Below the pieces are notes generated by a model, which had not been told where the DNA came from, searched no databases, and worked only from the letters and a program-made list of their open reading frames with translations. From NCBI GenBank assembly GCA_032249735.1, contig JAVVHA010000003.1, forward strand, positions 1 through 64,000: a DNA stretch of 64,000 nt, read 5' to 3'. The stretch is from Dehalococcoidia bacterium. Its GTDB lineage: Bacteria; Chloroflexota; Dehalococcoidia; SM23-28-2; HRBIN24. Within the stretch, counting starts at the first letter, position 1. Each line of letters opens with the position of its first letter. This document shows, piece after piece, positions 8,231-16,289 of this stretch. The position numbers and the translations under genes were made by a program.

Positions 8231-8814
8231 CTTGGTCGACGGGCGATGAGGCTGGCGATGGCCCTGGGACGGGGGCCATAGTGGACCAGCCCCTCGCGGT
8301 AGAGGAGGGGCTCCAGGTGGGGGAAGAGGGAGGGGAGCTCGCCGGGATGGAGGAGGTAGTGGGGGTTACGGGGGCCCCATCCCAGAGTCAGCTGCACGGT
8401 GGTGAAGGTCTCGAAGAAGAGGAGGCCGCCGGGGCGGAGGGCCCCCTCCAGCAGAGGGCACAGCTCCCGCTCGAGGAAGTAGAAGTCCAGGACAACATCG
8501 AAGACCTCTTGTGGGATGGGGTAGGTGGTGATGTCGGCGCAGATGGCCGTGATGGGAAGGCCACGGCGTGCAGCCTCCCGGCGGCACATCTCCACGGCCA
8601 CGGGAGATATGTCGACGCCTATCACCTCCAGGCCACGGGCGGCCAAGAAGAGGGCATGGCGCCCGGCCCCCATGGCCACGTCCAGGGCGCGGCCTACCGT
8701 CGGCAGGAGGTGGGCATTCTCCACCAACAGCGGGGATGGCTCCCGAGGGGAGGCTTCCCTGAGGTAGCGTTGGTCCCAATGACGGAGTATGTCCTGGCTC
8801 GCCTCCACCGCCAT
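8227..8814 (-). CDS. Class I SAM-dependent methyltransferase (TehB/Methyltransf_25-like)
   Basis: 195 aa. Motif I reads RALDVAMGAGRHALFLA (about residues 42-58), followed by VIGVDISPVAVE and ICADITTYPIP, which together define a Rossmann SAM methyltransferase similar to tellurite-resistance TehB. The segment LDFYFLERELCPLLEGALRPGG places the final strand pair. The substrate is unknown. It is transcribed alone or with tusA-dsrE, although those genes have their own promoter overlapping its 3' end. Confidence 0.8.
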   Translation of the reverse strand: MAVEASQDILRHWDQRYLREASPREPSPLLVENAHLLPTVGRALDVAMGAGRHALFLAARGLEVIGVDISPVAVEMCRREAARRGLPITAICADITTYPIPQEVFDVVLDFYFLERELCPLLEGALRPGGLLFFETFTTVQLTLGWGPRNPHYLLHPGELPSLFPHLEPLLYREGLVHYGPRPRAIASLIARRPS

Positions 8815-8885
8815 CCATGATGGCAGCCCAGGGTGGGGCCGGGCAAGGCCATGGCCCCCCGGTTGGCCATAGCTTACACTGAAAG

Positions 8886-9614
8886 ATGGTCGTGGCGGAT
8901 GTAGAGAGGTGCCAGGGGCAGGCCCTTTGGGGCCCGCGGGAGGTGGGGTTGGCCTTAGCCGCCCTGGTGGTGATGGCCGTGGCCCTGCTGATCCCAGCAG
9001 CCATCGCTGCTGCCCTCCTGGCCCAAGGGGAGGAGCTGACGAAGGATGTGGGGGCCATGGCGGCGCTGCTGGGGGCTAACGTGGCGGTGGAGGCCCTTAT
9101 CCTGGCGGTGCCCCTTTGGTGGGTGATGGGGCGGCAGGGCACCTTGGCTGACTTGGGCTGGCGTTGGCCTCGCCGTGGGGGGCTGTGGACGCCTCTGGCC
9201 ACCTTGGTGGGCGCCTACCTAGTCCTGGGGATCTATGCGGGGGCCCTTGAGGCAGCAGGTCTGGAGAGGCTTCTGCCCAAGTCATCCTTCCCGAAGGTGG
9301 CCTTCCAGGAGCCATCCCTGGCAGCCCTGGTGGGGCTGATGGCCCTGGGGCTGGCCCCCTTGGCGGAGGAGACCTTCTTCCGCGGGTTCGTGTTCCAAGG
9401 GCTGCGACGTCGCTGGGGCCTATGGTGGTCGGCCCTGGCTTCTGGGGCTCTCTTCGGCCTTATGCATCTGCAGGTGGGGGCCATGATCCCCTTCTCGGCC
9501 ATTGGGGTGGTGTTCGCCCTGGCCTATGCCTACTCAGGCTCCATCTTGCCCAGCGTGGCTGCCCACTTGGCCTTCAACTCCGTGAGCTTTGGGATCATGC
9601 TGGCCACCGTCTGA
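8886..9614 (+). CDS. CPBP-family intramembrane glutamic protease
   Basis: 242 aa with about six to seven hydrophobic helices. The CPBP (Abi/CAAX-like) catalytic motifs are present: EETFFRG (about 157-163), FGLMHL with its His, and a final HLAFNS. The family cleaves within membranes or processes prenylated or bacteriocin-like peptides; the bacterial substrate is rarely known. A TACACT sequence (8875-8880) lies 5 nt before the ATG and could give a nearly leaderless transcript. Its stop overlaps the trpA start by one base (TGATG). Confidence 0.85.
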   Translation: MVVADVERCQGQALWGPREVGLALAALVVMAVALLIPAAIAAALLAQGEELTKDVGAMAALLGANVAVEALILAVPLWWVMGRQGTLADLGWRWPRRGGLWTPLATLVGAYLVLGIYAGALEAAGLERLLPKSSFPKVAFQEPSLAALVGLMALGLAPLAEETFFRGFVFQGLRRRWGLWWSALASGALFGLMHLQVGAMIPFSAIGVVFALAYAYSGSILPSVAAHLAFNSVSFGIMLATV

Positions 9615-10426
9615 TGGGGCGCATCGAAGGGTGTTTCCGCCGCTTGCGCGAAGGCGGGGAGCTGGGGCTCATCGCCTATCTCACGGTGGGCTATCCCACG
9701 CTGGAGGCCACCTTGCGCCTGGTGCCGGCCGTGCTGGCAGGGGGGGCCCACATGGTGGAGCTGGGCATCCCCTTCTCCGATCCCTTAGCCGACGGGGCCA
9801 CCATCCAAAGGGCCACCCAGGTGGCCCTAGCCCAGGGCATCCGGCCCCGCACCTGCCTGGAGGTGGTCCGACGCTTGCGCGCGCAAGGGGTGGAAGCCCC
9901 CCTGGTGCTCATGACCTACTTCAACCCCCTACTGGCCCTGGGGGTAGAGCCCTTCCTACGCCAGGCGCGGGAGGCGGGGGCCGATGGCATCATCGTAGTG
10001 GACCTGCCCTGGGAGGAAGGGGAGGAGGTGCGACAGGCCTGCCAGGCCCTAGGCCTGGACCTCATAGCCCTAGTAGCCCCCACCACCGACGACCAGAGGC
10101 TGGCCCGCATAGGGCGGGAGGCCCAGGGGTTCATATACTGCGTCAGCGTCACGGGCGTGACAGGGGCCCGCGACGAGCTCCCGCCGGACTTGCCCCAGCT
10201 CCTCAAGAGGGTGCGGGCCCACACCCCATTGCCTATAGCCGTAGGATTTGGTATATCTAAACGCAAACACCTCGAGGCGGTGCGCCCTCTAGCCGATGCC
10301 GTGGTCATCGGCAGCGCCATCATAGAGAGGCTAGAAGGGGCGGAGCCTGAGGAAGCAGTGGAGAGGGTCAGGAGCTATGTGGAGGTGGTCACCGGCCGTC
10401 GGGCCCAGGGCCCCCCAGATGGCTAG
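9614..10426 (+). CDS. trpA: Tryptophan synthase alpha subunit
   Basis: 270 aa from ATG 9614; a longer frame exists but the start overlapping the upstream stop matches the family N terminus. The signature ELGIPFSDPLADGATIQRA contains the catalytic Glu (ELGIPFSDP), and the second catalytic Asp is in DGIIVVDLPWEE. The subunit cleaves indole-3-glycerol phosphate to indole, which is channelled to TrpB. trpB is not in the window, so the trp genes are split. The next genes, aroH and aroF, belong to the common aromatic pathway. Confidence 0.95.
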   Translation: MGRIEGCFRRLREGGELGLIAYLTVGYPTLEATLRLVPAVLAGGAHMVELGIPFSDPLADGATIQRATQVALAQGIRPRTCLEVVRRLRAQGVEAPLVLMTYFNPLLALGVEPFLRQAREAGADGIIVVDLPWEEGEEVRQACQALGLDLIALVAPTTDDQRLARIGREAQGFIYCVSVTGVTGARDELPPDLPQLLKRVRAHTPLPIAVGFGISKRKHLEAVRPLADAVVIGSAIIERLEGAEPEEAVERVRSYVEVVTGRRAQGPPDG

Positions 10427-10501
10427 GGGCCGGCCCCTGGCCGGGTCGTTTGCCTGAGCTTCGGCAGGGCGGGCCCGCCCAGGCCAGAAGGGGGTCGCGG
10501 C

Positions 10502-10864
10502 ATGCTGTGCCGAGGCATCCGGGGAGCGATCACAGTGGCTGCCAACACCCGTGAGGCCATTCTGGAGGCCACCCGTGAGCTCCTGACGGCCATGGTGGAG
10601 GCCAACCAGATCCGCGTGGAGGACATCGCCTCGGCCATCTTCACCACCACCCCCGATCTGACGGCGGAGTTCCCGGCCGTGGCTGCCCGGGAGATGGGGT
10701 GGTCCCACGTGGCCCTCCTCTGTAGCCATGAGATGAGCGTGCCCGGCTCCTTACCCATGTGCCTGCGGGTGCTTCTGCACGTCAACACCGACAGGCGACC
10801 GGAGGAGATCGTCCACGTCTACCTGCGCGGAGCCCGCGTCCTGCGGCCGGAGTTCGGGGCCTAA
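10502..10864 (+). CDS. aroH: Chorismate mutase, AroH class
   Basis: 120 aa, the typical length for monofunctional AroH-type chorismate mutases, which are trimers with a pseudo-beta-barrel. Recognisable blocks are [33 protein letters not shown] and [19 protein letters not shown]. It converts chorismate to prephenate for Phe and Tyr synthesis. A GGGGG stretch precedes the ATG. The 75-bp gap after trpA is rich in GC palindromes, including GGGGCCGGCCCC at 10426-10437. It is probably cotranscribed with aroF, 42 bp downstream. Confidence 0.93.
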   Translation: MLCRGIRGAITVAANTREAILEATRELLTAMVEANQIRVEDIASAIFTTTPDLTAEFPAVAAREMGWSHVALLCSHEMSVPGSLPMCLRVLLHVNTDRRPEEIVHVYLRGARVLRPEFGA

Positions 10865-10906
10865 TGGCCCCTACCAGAGAGCACAAAGCCCAAGGAGGTC
10901 GAAGCC

Positions 10907-11968
10907 ATGATCGTCGTCATGAGGATGGACGCCACTGAGGCACAAATAGAGGCCGTCTCGGCCAAGATCCGGGAACTGGGGTTCCGCGACCGCCCCATCA
11001 GAGGGGTGGAGAGGACGGTGGTGTGCGTCCTGGGCCAGGTCTACCCGGAGATGATGGACGAGCTAGCGGTGATGGAAGGCGTGGAGACCGTCCTGCGGGT
11101 GAGCAAGCCATACAAGCTGGCCAGCCGGGAGGTCCACCCCATGGACACGGTGGTGAGGGTGGGAGACCTTAAGATCGGCTCCGGCTGGGTGGTGGTTATG
11201 GCCGGCCAGTGCTCGGTGGACACCGAGGAGTACACCATGGCCACGGCCCGAGCAGTCAAGGAGGCGGGGGCCCACGTCCTGCGGGGCGGCGCCTTCAAGC
11301 CCCGCACCAGCCCCCACACCTTCGAGGGCCACGGCAAGCACGGGCTGGAGCTCCTGGCCAAGGCCCGCGCCGAGACAGGCCTGCCCATCATCACCGAGGT
11401 GCTGGACCCTCGCGATGTAGAGCTGGTGGCCGAGACGGCCGATATCCTCCAGATCGGCTCCCGCAACGGCCAGAACTTCGCCCTCCTCAAAGAGGTGGGG
11501 CGCACCGACAAGCCCGTCCTCCTCAAAAGGGGGATGTGGGCCACGGTGGAGGAGTGGCTCCTGGCCGCCGAGCACATCATGAGCCAGGGAAACCACAACG
11601 TCATCCTGTGCGAGCGGGGGATCCGCACCTTTGAGACGGCCACCCGCTTCACCTTCGATATCAACGCCATCCCCCTGGTGAAGCGGGAGAGCCACCTGCC
11701 CGTCATCGCCGACCCCAGCCACGGGACAGGACGCTGGTACCTGGTGGAGCCAATAGCCATGGCGGCCATTGCCGCCGGCGCCGATGGCCTCCTCATCGAG
11801 GTGCACGTCAGCCCCGACCACGCCCTCTCCGATGGCGCCCAGTCCCTAACACCCCGGAACTTCGCCCGCCTGATGGAGAGGCTGCGCGTCCTGTGCGAGG
11901 CCATGGGCCGCCCCCTCCATCCGCCGGTGGCCCAGGCGGCCACCCGAGGCGACGGCCAGTCCCCCTGA
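10907..11968 (+). CDS. aroF: 3-deoxy-7-phosphoheptulonate synthase (DAHP synthase, type I beta with N-terminal regulatory domain)
   Basis: 353 aa. Residues 1-70 form a ferredoxin-like regulatory domain (MIVVMRMDATEAQIEAV at the start), as in Thermotoga-type enzymes that are feedback-inhibited by Tyr or Phe. The TIM-barrel catalytic part includes GQCSVDTEEY, GGAFKPRTSPHTFEGHG and ADPSHGTGRW. It condenses PEP with erythrose-4-phosphate, the first step of the shikimate pathway. It follows aroH, consistent with joint control of flux to aromatic amino acids. An AAGGAGG ribosome site precedes the ATG. Confidence 0.95.
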   Translation: MIVVMRMDATEAQIEAVSAKIRELGFRDRPIRGVERTVVCVLGQVYPEMMDELAVMEGVETVLRVSKPYKLASREVHPMDTVVRVGDLKIGSGWVVVMAGQCSVDTEEYTMATARAVKEAGAHVLRGGAFKPRTSPHTFEGHGKHGLELLAKARAETGLPIITEVLDPRDVELVAETADILQIGSRNGQNFALLKEVGRTDKPVLLKRGMWATVEEWLLAAEHIMSQGNHNVILCERGIRTFETATRFTFDINAIPLVKRESHLPVIADPSHGTGRWYLVEPIAMAAIAAGADGLLIEVHVSPDHALSDGAQSLTPRNFARLMERLRVLCEAMGRPLHPPVAQAATRGDGQSP

Positions 11969-11972
11969 GGGC

Positions 11973-12653
11973 ATGGTGGAGCTCCAGATAGAGGGGTTTC
12001 GCGGCCCCATATCCCTGCTGGTGGCCCAGGTGGAGGAGGGCCGCATCGACCCCCTTAGCCTCTCCCTGGCGAAGGTGGCCACCAACTGGTGGGAGGAGGC
12101 CAAGGCAGCCAAGGCCGGCCCGCAGGAGATAGCAGACTTCATGGTGGCCATGGCCCGCCTCCTGCAGCTAAAGGCCCACGCCCTCCTGCCCGGCCACCAC
12201 CAGCCCCCGCCTCAACAGGACGAGGAGGAGAGGGCCTTAGAGCAGTGGCCCTTCCTACAGCAGGCGGCGGCCATCCTGCGGGCCTGGGAGGCGGAGGGGC
12301 GGAGGACATATCCCCGTCCTGCCAGGCTCCTGCCCCCATCCTCAGGCCTCAAGGGGGTGACCATGGACCAACTGGCCCGTCTGGTGCAGGAGGCCCTGCA
12401 GGCCCGCCCCGGCGATGGCCTCCCCCTAGTGCCCCAACAGGAGGCTATGCGCCTGGAGGAGACCATCTCCCGCCTGCGGCAAACCCTCTCCTTGCGGGGT
12501 GGGCCTATGCCCTTCCGGGAGCTGCTGGCGACCTGCACCACCAGGAGGGAAGTCATCGTCCTCTTCCTGGCCCTCCTGGAGCTCATCAAGAGGGGGGAGG
12601 CGTGGGCAGAGCAGGAGGCCCCCTTCGCTGAGATAGTCATCGTGCCTGCATGA
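11973..12653 (+). CDS. scpA: Segregation and condensation protein A
   Basis: 226 aa. The ScpA N terminus (VELQIEGFRGPISLLVAQV) is followed by the conserved FMVAMARLLQLKAHALLPG block, a variable acidic middle and a C-terminal winged-helix segment (TTRREVIVLFLALLELIKR). It is the kleisin that bridges the SMC heads and recruits ScpB in chromosome condensation. It starts 4 nt after aroF. scpB is not in the window, although scpA and scpB are often adjacent. Confidence 0.92.
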   Translation: MVELQIEGFRGPISLLVAQVEEGRIDPLSLSLAKVATNWWEEAKAAKAGPQEIADFMVAMARLLQLKAHALLPGHHQPPPQQDEEERALEQWPFLQQAAAILRAWEAEGRRTYPRPARLLPPSSGLKGVTMDQLARLVQEALQARPGDGLPLVPQQEAMRLEETISRLRQTLSLRGGPMPFRELLATCTTRREVIVLFLALLELIKRGEAWAEQEAPFAEIVIVPA

Positions 12654-12701
12654 GGGCGGGCCTGTCCTCCCCCCTTGCTGGCTGATAGACTTATCCTTGG
12701 C

Positions 12702-13694
12702 ATGGACAAGCGTCAGAGGGTGATGGCCGCCTTGCGGGGCCAGCCCGTGGACCGGGTGCCGGTGGCCGCCTGGGGCCACGATTACGTGCGGGAGTGGTCG
12801 GCCCAAGGGCTGGCAGAGGCCACCTTGGAGGCCTACCGGTGCTACGACTGGGACTTCATCAAGCTGAACCCCCGGGCCACCTACTACGCTGAGGCGTGGG
12901 GGGCCCGCTACGAACCTCACCCCGCAGGCGAAGAAGGGCCACGTCTGGTGGAGCCCGTCATCCGCCGCCCAGAGGAGCTGGCGGGCATTTCGCCTGTGGA
13001 CCCCTCAGGAGGTCCCTTCGGTCAGCAGCTGGATGCCTTGGCCATGGTGGTGCGGGCCGTGGACGGGGAGGCACCCGTTATCCAGACCGTCTTCTCCCCC
13101 CTGGCAGTCCTCTCCCAGCTGGCGGGAGGGATGGAGGAGACCAAGAGGCTCATGGCCGCCGCTCCCACGGCCGTAGAGGACGCCCTCCAGGCCATCGCCA
13201 TTACCCTAGCACGGTATGCCCAGCTGTGCCTGGAGGCAGGGGCCGATGGCATCTTCCTGGCCACTTTGGCCTGGGGGAGTCGGCGCCACATCTCGCCGGT
13301 GGAGTATGCCCAGTGGGCCCGCCCCTACGACCTCACGGTGCTTGCGGCGGTGGCCCATGCCCCCTTCAACGTGCTCCACGTGTGCCGCGATCACAACCTG
13401 CTGGCCTGGCTTTTGGACTATCCGGTGGCCTGCTTCCACTGGGCAGCCCACGACCCCTCCAACCCATCGCTGGCGGAGGTGCTGGCCCGCACGGGCCGCG
13501 CCGTCTCGGGAGGGGTGGCCCAGGACGGCTCCCTCCTCCAGGGACCACCCCAGAGGGTGCAGGAGGAGGCCCGGCAGGCCATAGCCGCTACAGGGGGCCG
13601 GCGCTTGCTTCTGGCGCCTGGTTGCTCCATCTCCCCCAAGACACCAGCCGAGAACCTCCTGGCCTTGCGGCGGGCAGCGGAGGTGATGACGTGA
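12702..13694 (+). CDS. Uroporphyrinogen decarboxylase family (URO-D/MtaA-like) protein
   Basis: 330 aa from ATG 12702; a TTG at 12675 is less likely. It begins MDKRQRVMAALRGQPVDRVPV, the typical opening of the broad URO-D superfamily. It lacks the RQAGR block found in true HemE, so a methyltransferase-type (MtaA/CmuA-like) or unassigned role is more likely than heme synthesis. Later blocks include EAGADGIFLATLAWG and VLHVCRDHN. It overlaps ribF by one base, so it is part of the long plus-strand operon. Confidence 0.8.
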   Translation: MDKRQRVMAALRGQPVDRVPVAAWGHDYVREWSAQGLAEATLEAYRCYDWDFIKLNPRATYYAEAWGARYEPHPAGEEGPRLVEPVIRRPEELAGISPVDPSGGPFGQQLDALAMVVRAVDGEAPVIQTVFSPLAVLSQLAGGMEETKRLMAAAPTAVEDALQAIAITLARYAQLCLEAGADGIFLATLAWGSRRHISPVEYAQWARPYDLTVLAAVAHAPFNVLHVCRDHNLLAWLLDYPVACFHWAAHDPSNPSLAEVLARTGRAVSGGVAQDGSLLQGPPQRVQEEARQAIAATGGRRLLLAPGCSISPKTPAENLLALRRAAEVMT

Positions 13695-14623
13695 TGACAC
13701 AGGCCCGCCAGGAGCTGGCCCAGATGGCCCCCGGAAGGCCCACCGCCGTGACCTTGGGCAAGTTCGATGGCGTGCACCGGGGGCACCAGCACCTCATCGC
13801 CCGGTTGGTGCAGAGGGCGCAGGAAGAGGGGCTGGCCTCGGTGGTGGTGGTCCTCCATCCCCATCCCGCCGTCGTCCTGCAGCCTGGGACACCCATCACC
13901 TACCTGTGCACTCTGGAGGAGAGGCTGCGGCGTCTGCAGGCCCTGGGGCCGGAGCGGGTGGGCGTTCTCACCTTCACCCATGATGTGGCCTCCCTGTCGG
14001 CGCGGGAGTTTGTGGCCCTGCTGCGCCAGACTCTAGACATGCGCCTGATGGTAATGGGCCCAGATACGGCCCTAGGCAAGGCCCGGGAAGGGGACGTGCA
14101 AACCCTTGCCTCCCTAGGGCGGGAGATGGGGTTTCAGGTGGAGGTGGTGCCCATCTTGGAGGAGGGGGGCCAGAAGGTGGGTTCCTCGGCGGTACGGCAG
14201 GCCCTGGCCCGCGGCGACATGGAGAGGGTGGCCCACCTGCTAGGTCGACCCTACGTCCTGCAGGGGCCCGTGGTGCGGGGCGACGGCCGCGGACGGGAGC
14301 TGGGCTTCCCCACGGCCAACATCGCCGTCCCTGCCGACCTGGCCCTCCCTCCCTACGGCATCTATGTCACCAGGGCCTACGTAGGGGAGGTAGGGCTGCC
14401 GGCCTGCACCAGCATCGGCATCCGCCCCACCTTCGCCGGGCGGGAGATGGTCGTCGAGACATACATCCTGGACTTCGATGGCGACCTCTACGGTAAAGAG
14501 CTCCGCATAGAGCTCCTGCACCGATTGCGAGACGAGGAGAAGTTCCCCACCGTGGAGGCCCTTGTGGAAGCCATGCACCGCGATATCCTTCAGGCCAGGG
14601 AGTATTTCGCTCGTCATGGCTGA
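13694..14623 (+). CDS. ribF: Bifunctional riboflavin kinase / FAD synthetase
   Basis: 309 aa. I chose the ATG at 13694 because it overlaps the upstream stop (TGATG) and the family N terminus follows: VTLGKFDGVHRGHQHL is the nucleotidyltransferase GxFDGxHxGH motif. The C-terminal kinase domain has GDGRGRELGFPTANI and the FAGREMVVETYILDFDGDLY block. It phosphorylates riboflavin to FMN and adenylates FMN to FAD. This fits the window, which holds several flavoenzymes. It overlaps tyrS by 8 bp. Confidence 0.95.
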   Translation: MTQARQELAQMAPGRPTAVTLGKFDGVHRGHQHLIARLVQRAQEEGLASVVVVLHPHPAVVLQPGTPITYLCTLEERLRRLQALGPERVGVLTFTHDVASLSAREFVALLRQTLDMRLMVMGPDTALGKAREGDVQTLASLGREMGFQVEVVPILEEGGQKVGSSAVRQALARGDMERVAHLLGRPYVLQGPVVRGDGRGRELGFPTANIAVPADLALPPYGIYVTRAYVGEVGLPACTSIGIRPTFAGREMVVETYILDFDGDLYGKELRIELLHRLRDEEKFPTVEALVEAMHRDILQAREYFARHG

Positions 14624-15845
14624 GGTGCGCATACCTGATGAACGGGAGCTGCGACGCCTCCTGCAGCGAGGAGTGGCGGAGGTGATCCCGGAGGAGGAGC
14701 TCCGGGAGGCGCTCCTTGCCGGCCGGCCCCTCCGTCTCAAGATGGGGTTCGACCCCACCAGGCCGGTGGTCACCCTTGGGTGGGCCGTGGGCCTGCGCAA
14801 GCTCAGGCAGTTCCAGGACCTGGGGCACACGGTGGTCCTCATCATTGGCGACGTGACGGCCCAAATAGGCGACCCATCAGGCCAATCGGAGACCCGCCCC
14901 ATGCTCTCGCCCCAGGAGGTGGAGGAGAACGCCCAGGCGGTGCTAGACAAGTTCTTCCTCATACTGGACCGGGAGCGCACAGAGGTGAGGCGGCAGAGCG
15001 AGTGGTTTTCCTCCTTCCCTCTGGGCGATATGGTGCGCCTAGCAGCCAAGGTCACCGTGGCCCAGATGCTGCAGCGGGAGGACTTCGCCCTCCGCTACGC
15101 CGCTGGCAGGCCCATAGCCCTGCATGAGTTCATCTATCCCCTCCTTCAGGCATATGATTCGGTGGCCGTGGCCGCCGACGTGGAGTTCGGGGGCACCGAC
15201 CAGAAGTTCAACATCCTGCTGGGGCGGGAGATCCAGCCCCACTACGGTCAGCGGCCCCAGTGCGTCTTCCTCATGCCCCTGCTGGTGGGGCTGGACGGTC
15301 AGCGCAAGATGAGCCAGTCCCTGGGCAACTACATCGCCATCGATGCCCCACCCTACGACATGTATGGTAAACTCATGTCCCTACCAGACCACCTCATCGT
15401 CCAGTACCTGGAGCTGCTGACAGACGTCCCCGAGGAGGAGGTGGCGGCTGTGGCCCAGGGACTGGCGGACCGCTCCTTGCACCCCATGGAGGCCAAGATG
15501 CGTATGGCGCGGGAGGTGGTGGCCCAGTTCTGGGGCCGGGAGGCCGCTTCTGCCGCCGAGGAGGAGTTTGTAAGCGTCTTCCGCCGCCACGAGGCCCCCT
15601 CAGCAGCGGCCCCAGTAGCCGTGCCCCTGTCGGCCACCGGCCAGGCCCAGGTGGACATGGTCTCCCTCCTGGTGCAGGCGGGGGTGGTGACAAGCCGCTC
15701 CCAAGCCCGTCGCCTTATAAGCCAGGGGGCGGTGGACGTGGACGGCACCACCCTGCAGGGCCCCCTGGCCGTAGTGCGGGAGGGCTCCATCGTGAAGGTG
15801 GGCAAGTACCGCTTCCTGCGCATCGTGGATGCCGGTAGGCAGTAG
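14616..15845 (+). CDS. tyrS: Tyrosyl-tRNA synthetase with degenerate class I signatures
   Basis: 409 aa, the normal length for the Thermus-like TyrRS branch. The start at 14616 gives MAEVRIPDERELRRLL and an 8-bp overlap with ribF. The catalytic domain aligns well, with FGGTDQKFNI and FLMPLLVGLDGQ, and a C-terminal S4 RNA-binding domain occupies about residues 345-409. However, the HIGH-equivalent position reads TLGW (53-56) instead of HLGH, and KMSKS reads KMSQS (231-235). The rest of the active site looks conserved, so it may be functional with altered chemistry. No T-box leader is visible. Confidence 0.9.
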   Translation: MAEVRIPDERELRRLLQRGVAEVIPEEELREALLAGRPLRLKMGFDPTRPVVTLGWAVGLRKLRQFQDLGHTVVLIIGDVTAQIGDPSGQSETRPMLSPQEVEENAQAVLDKFFLILDRERTEVRRQSEWFSSFPLGDMVRLAAKVTVAQMLQREDFALRYAAGRPIALHEFIYPLLQAYDSVAVAADVEFGGTDQKFNILLGREIQPHYGQRPQCVFLMPLLVGLDGQRKMSQSLGNYIAIDAPPYDMYGKLMSLPDHLIVQYLELLTDVPEEEVAAVAQGLADRSLHPMEAKMRMAREVVAQFWGREAASAAEEEFVSVFRRHEAPSAAAPVAVPLSATGQAQVDMVSLLVQAGVVTSRSQARRLISQGAVDVDGTTLQGPLAVVREGSIVKVGKYRFLRIVDAGRQ

Positions 15846-16289
15846 ATGGACAGCGCGGTGGGCATCGATATCATCGAGATCGAGCGGGTGCAGCAGGCCC
15901 TGGACCGCTTCGGCGAGCGTTTCCTGCGGCGGGTCTTCACCCCCATGGAGGTGGCCCTCTTCCGAAGCCGCCCCCACGAGCTGGCCGCCAGGTTCGCTGC
16001 CAAGGAGGCGGTGATGAAGGCCTTGGGCACTGGCGCCCGGGGGGTAGCCTGGCGGGAGATCGAGGTGCTGCCCAACCGTCGCGGCAAACCCCTGGTCTAT
16101 CTGCATGGGCGGGCGCGGGAGAGGGCCCAGGCCATGGGCCTGCAGGGCTTGGATGTCAGCATGGCCCACTCTCGTCGCTATGCCGTGGCCGTGGCCGTGG
16201 CCCACGTCCGGGCCGACGATGCTGGCCATCGGGAGAGGTGGCGCCTCCACCTGGGCGCCATCCTCAGGGAAAGGGGGCTTCTGCCGTGA
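15846..16289 (+). CDS. acpS: Holo-[acyl-carrier-protein] synthase
   Basis: 147 aa. The ATG follows the tyrS stop with no gap. The Mg-binding start motif is VGIDIIEIERV, and the CoA-binding signature RFAAKEAVMKALGTG lies near residues 49-63. It transfers 4'-phosphopantetheine from CoA to apo-ACP. The C-terminal ~20 residues (after HVRADDAG) extend beyond the core family. Its stop overlaps the GTG start of the nnr gene (GTGA), giving translational coupling. Confidence 0.93.
   Translation: MDSAVGIDIIEIERVQQALDRFGERFLRRVFTPMEVALFRSRPHELAARFAAKEAVMKALGTGARGVAWREIEVLPNRRGKPLVYLHGRARERAQAMGLQGLDVSMAHSRRYAVAVAVAHVRADDAGHRERWRLHLGAILRERGLLP

Noticed and set aside
12896-13693. Longer start for ribF
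   Set aside because: The upstream part is Pro/Gly/Arg-rich and lies over the URO-D-like gene in another frame; the conserved RibF N terminus begins after 13694.
12702-13694. HemE heme-pathway uroporphyrinogen decarboxylase
   Set aside because: It belongs to the superfamily but lacks the N-terminal RQAGR block and has no other heme genes nearby.
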